7,123 nt of DNA, from assembly GCA_964614375.1 (NCBI GenBank), contig CAZTLI010000286.1, positions 1-7,123 of the forward strand, in the 5' to 3' direction. Position 1 is the stretch's first letter. Each line of letters starts with the position of its first letter. The translations under genes were made by a program, and so were the position numbers. Shown in pieces: positions 5,111 through 7,123 of the stretch. The stretch comes from CAZTLI01 sp964614375. Lineage in GTDB: Bacteria; Chloroflexota; Anaerolineae; Aggregatilineales; Phototrophicaceae. The notes beneath the pieces are model-generated. The model did not search any database. It had not been told where the DNA came from and saw nothing but the letters and a program-made list of their open reading frames with translations.

Positions 5111-6016
5111 ATGACCGAGGCGAAAACCGCGATTCGTATCGCAAAACTCAAGACGGCGGATAGCCTGCCAACGCGCGGCTTATGGCAAGATATGCTGTAT
5201 CGCTTTAGACGCCATCGTATCGGCATGACTGGTGCAATCATCACGCTGATCCTCATCATCCTCGCGATTTTTGGCCCCACCCTCGCGCCCTACGCGCCGA
5301 ATACGATGGATTTTAATGCGCCGTTTGCACCGCCCAGCCTACAGCACCCCTTCGGCACAGACGATTTTGGACGTGATACGTTAAGCCGGATTATGTATGG
5401 CGCGCGTGTTTCGCTGATGGTCGGCATAATTGCGGTGGGTATCGCCGGGACGATTGGCACAATCCTGGGCATGATTGCCGGCTATAGCAGGCGCTTTGTC
5501 GATGAAATGATTATGCGGGTGATGGATGTACTGCTGGCATTCCCGGCGATATTGCTGGCAATCGCGATTATGGCGATTCTGGATAAAGGCGTCACCAACG
5601 CGATGATTGCGATTGGCATCGTCTATATTCCGATTTTTGCCCGTATCGCGCGTGCATCCGTCTTGTCGGTCAAACATGAGGAATTTGTGCTGGCGGCGCA
5701 AGCGTTGGGCGCAAGCAGTCCCCACATCCTGCGGCGGCACATTTTTCCCAATATCCTCGCGCCAATTATTGTCGAAGTCTCGCTCAGTTTGTCGTTTGCG
5801 ATTCTGGCAGAAGCCGCCCTGAGCTACTTCAGTCTCGGCACACAACCACCCGACGCCAGTTGGGGCCGGATGTTGAACGAAGGCCGCGACTTCTTCCAAC
5901 GCTCTGCATGGATGGGGATTTTTCCCGGATTAGCGATTATGCTATCCGTCATGGGCTTCAACTTCCTGGGGGATGGCCTGCGTGACTCACTCGATCCACG
6001 CCTCAGAAGCGCCTGA
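5111..6016 (+). CDS. ABC transporter permease, DppC/OppC type
   Basis: A 301-residue inner-membrane permease, partner of the preceding DppB-like protein. The charged N-terminus (1-36, including LWQDMLYRFRRHRIGMTGA) and first helix (about 41-60) correspond to the OppC N-terminal domain. HPFGTDDFGRDTLSR (79-93) is a signature of DppC/OppC proteins. Membrane helices follow near 100-125, 138-158, 163-180, 216-240 and 269-287. The EAA loop is EFVLAAQALGASSPHILRRH (191-210), and the end GDGLRDSLDPR (287-297) is also typical. The start lies ten bases after the previous stop, so the two permeases are probably translationally coupled. In many genomes the ATPase genes dppD and dppF follow; here a methyltransferase follows instead. 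No terminator is evident in the 40-base gap after it. Confidence 0.95.
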   Translation: MTEAKTAIRIAKLKTADSLPTRGLWQDMLYRFRRHRIGMTGAIITLILIILAIFGPTLAPYAPNTMDFNAPFAPPSLQHPFGTDDFGRDTLSRIMYGARVSLMVGIIAVGIAGTIGTILGMIAGYSRRFVDEMIMRVMDVLLAFPAILLAIAIMAILDKGVTNAMIAIGIVYIPIFARIARASVLSVKHEEFVLAAQALGASSPHILRRHIFPNILAPIIVEVSLSLSFAILAEAALSYFSLGTQPPDASWGRMLNEGRDFFQRSAWMGIFPGLAIMLSVMGFNFLGDGLRDSLDPRLRSA

Positions 6017-6044
6017 TGGGGAGCAGCCTCTGCGCTGAGTGGGC

Positions 6045-6050
6045 TATAAT
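6045..6050 (+). promoter_or_regulatory. TATAAT -10 element for a leaderless methyltransferase transcript
   Basis: A perfect TATAAT ends six bases before the ATG at 6057, so transcription would begin at or next to the start codon. No good -35 is seen 16-18 bases upstream, and no extended -10 TG. The AGGGG between -10 and ATG is too close to serve as a Shine-Dalgarno sequence. Leaderless genes with this layout are known in Deinococcus-Thermus, Actinobacteria and other groups. Confidence 0.5.
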
Positions 6051-6056
6051 AGGGGC

Positions 6057-7123
6057 ATGACACTGCCCGACACACCCTTCATCTTCCAACTGCGCCACAA
6101 CATCACCCTGGAGAGTGATTTGATGCTGGCGCGCATGGAGTTGGAAGCATTTTTAGCGGATGGCATAGCCGATTTACCCAAACTGACGGACGCGCCCTTG
6201 TGGATAGACAGTATGGGCGAGTATGCGCGTTCAAGTGGTCAACAGGCATTTATCGCCACTGCACCGCTGGAGCTACTGCCCGAACTGGTCAAACGCCTGT
6301 CCTTCGTCCAGCGCATCTACTGCCGTGTGCCTGACACCGTTATTGGACAGGACTTCACCACAACACTTGAGCAAAAAATCGGCGCGGTCTATCAGTGTCA
6401 TACCGCTGCGGATGGCTGTATCATCGCGGCTGTTCCCCATTACGCACTGTTTGAACTGGCGGATGTCGTCACCCGACGCGCGAAATCGGTCAGCGAAACG
6501 CGCAAAAATCTGACATTACTGCTCAATGGCCTGACCGGACGCGATGACAGCCCATCGACCCGCAAGCTGGTGGACAAGGCATTGGCGGCGAAGGCCAGCA
6601 TCGCGGCATTGTCGCATGATATACACTATTACAAAGCCAAATTTTTCCCGCGTATGGCGCGCGCCATGCTCAATGTTTGCAGCCAACAGGTGGACGCGCC
6701 GACTCCGCGTGTGATGGACAATTTTGCTGGCAGCGGCACAACCTTGTTGGAGGCGGCGCTGTTGGGAATGCCCTCTGTCGGACTGGACATCGACCCTCTA
6801 TCCGTCCTGATCGCCCGAACCAAGCTCGATGTTCTGACTCTCGACCCTCTGCTGGTCGAACGCGAGGCGACCACCGCCGTTGACCGCTTGCGTGCAAAAT
6901 CAAATGGGCACGAACAGACTGGCTCTATCGCTTTCCCTCACTGGCTGCTGAAAAATCGCAAAATGACGCCGGACATCGCCGCCCAACTGAGTGCCGAAAT
7001 GACCGCCGCCCGTGCCGTCATCGACTCTGCCGCTGAACCCGTGCGCGATGTGTTCCGCGTGCTGCTCTCGGACGCCATCACCCGCCGCATTCGGATGCGC
7101 TTTCTAGGGACAGGCGCGGGACG
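6057..7123 (+). CDS. SAM-dependent nucleic-acid N-methyltransferase, C-terminus beyond the window
   Basis: 355 codons are visible with no stop; the gene continues off the right edge. The SAM-binding motif I is VMDNFAGSGTTLLEA (219-233), followed by the acidic motif VGLDIDPLSVLIARTKL (241-257), where Asp244 or Asp246 would bind the SAM ribose. Just upstream, HDIHYYKAKFFPRMARAML (187-205) resembles the AKFFP/AKFIP segment preceding motif I in N4/N6 DNA methylases and Trm11-like RNA methylases. The catalytic D/N-PPY motif IV is not reached. Residues 1-185 form a separate N-terminal region that recalls the Trm11/THUMP-type layout but contains no clear signature. Target (DNA adenine or cytosine, or tRNA guanine) is therefore open. 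The region 262-350 would be a long, mostly helical insertion before motif IV. No restriction enzyme gene is visible beside it. The start rests on the upstream TATAAT and the frame's extent. Confidence 0.85.
   Translation, partial: MTLPDTPFIFQLRHNITLESDLMLARMELEAFLADGIADLPKLTDAPLWIDSMGEYARSSGQQAFIATAPLELLPELVKRLSFVQRIYCRVPDTVIGQDFTTTLEQKIGAVYQCHTAADGCIIAAVPHYALFELADVVTRRAKSVSETRKNLTLLLNGLTGRDDSPSTRKLVDKALAAKASIAALSHDIHYYKAKFFPRMARAMLNVCSQQVDAPTPRVMDNFAGSGTTLLEAALLGMPSVGLDIDPLSVLIARTKLDVLTLDPLLVEREATTAVDRLRAKSNGHEQTGSIAFPHWLLKNRKMTPDIAAQLSAEMTAARAVIDSAAEPVRDVFRVLLSDAITRRIRMRFLGTGAG

Noticed and set aside
5381..5899. 172-codon minus-strand ORF antisense to the second permease
   Set aside because: Its Arg/Asn/His-rich composition reflects the complement of a membrane-protein gene; the opposite frame is an unambiguous DppC-type permease.
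6017..6044. Terminator or -35 element between the last permease and the methyltransferase
   Set aside because: Only a four-base-pair CAGC/GCTG stem without a T-run and no TTGACA-like hexamer at proper spacing could be found.
6223..6874. Short ORFs in other frames (6223-6513 plus, 6629-6874 minus)
   Set aside because: They lie within the open methyltransferase frame, which carries motif I and continues to the window edge.

Overview
The window shows a moderately GC-rich bacterial chromosome segment (roughly 55% GC by eye). There are two leftward genes, a regulatory gap of about 390 bases, and then five rightward genes. No rRNA, tRNA, CRISPR array or insertion sequence was seen. The signal-peptide solute-binding protein, the paired Opp/Dpp-type permeases, the ClbS/DinB-like protein and one probably leaderless gene would suit a Chloroflexota (Anaerolineae-like) genome. 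That assignment is an impression from protein style, not a demonstrated placement.

Left part (minus strand): a ClbS/DUF1706 (DinB-superfamily) four-helix-bundle protein at 1326-814 is followed after 81 bases by a serine-type dienelactone-hydrolase-family alpha/beta hydrolase at 732-82. They probably form a two-gene unit. Their likely promoter around 1361-1390 is overlaid by a large imperfect palindrome (1357-1387). Bases 1-73 differ sharply in composition (about 76% GC by hand count). On the minus strand they read as a start-less GC-rich coding fragment, so the sequence continuity near base 75 is suspect.

The gap at 1339-1717 holds the divergent control region: the palindromic ClbS promoter, an 11-bp perfect inverted repeat, a weakly supported small ORF, and a good sigma70-type promoter at 1631-1659 that should drive the IclR-family regulator at 1718-2467.

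Centre and right (plus strand): the IclR regulator sits directly upstream of an ABC importer made of a family-5 substrate-binding protein (2555-4078), a DppB/OppB-like permease (4153-5100) and a DppC/OppC-like permease (5111-6016). Hairpins after the regulator and after the binding protein look like terminator or attenuator elements; the second would make the binding protein more abundant than the permeases. No ATPase gene (DppD/DppF type) lies in the run, so the importer must borrow its ATPases or they lie elsewhere. The simplest model is an IclR-controlled importer for a peptide, oligosaccharide or other small organic ligand that cannot be specified.

At the right end, a methyltransferase gene starts at 6057 and runs off the window (355 codons visible). 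It has a clear SAM-binding motif I and a Trm11-like general layout. Its start codon lies 7 bases after a perfect TATAAT, indicating a leaderless transcript. The window contains no obvious defence island or wholly new system. The most interesting items are the control-region palindromes, the ATPase-less importer, the intra-operon terminator, the leaderless methyltransferase and the composition break at the left edge.
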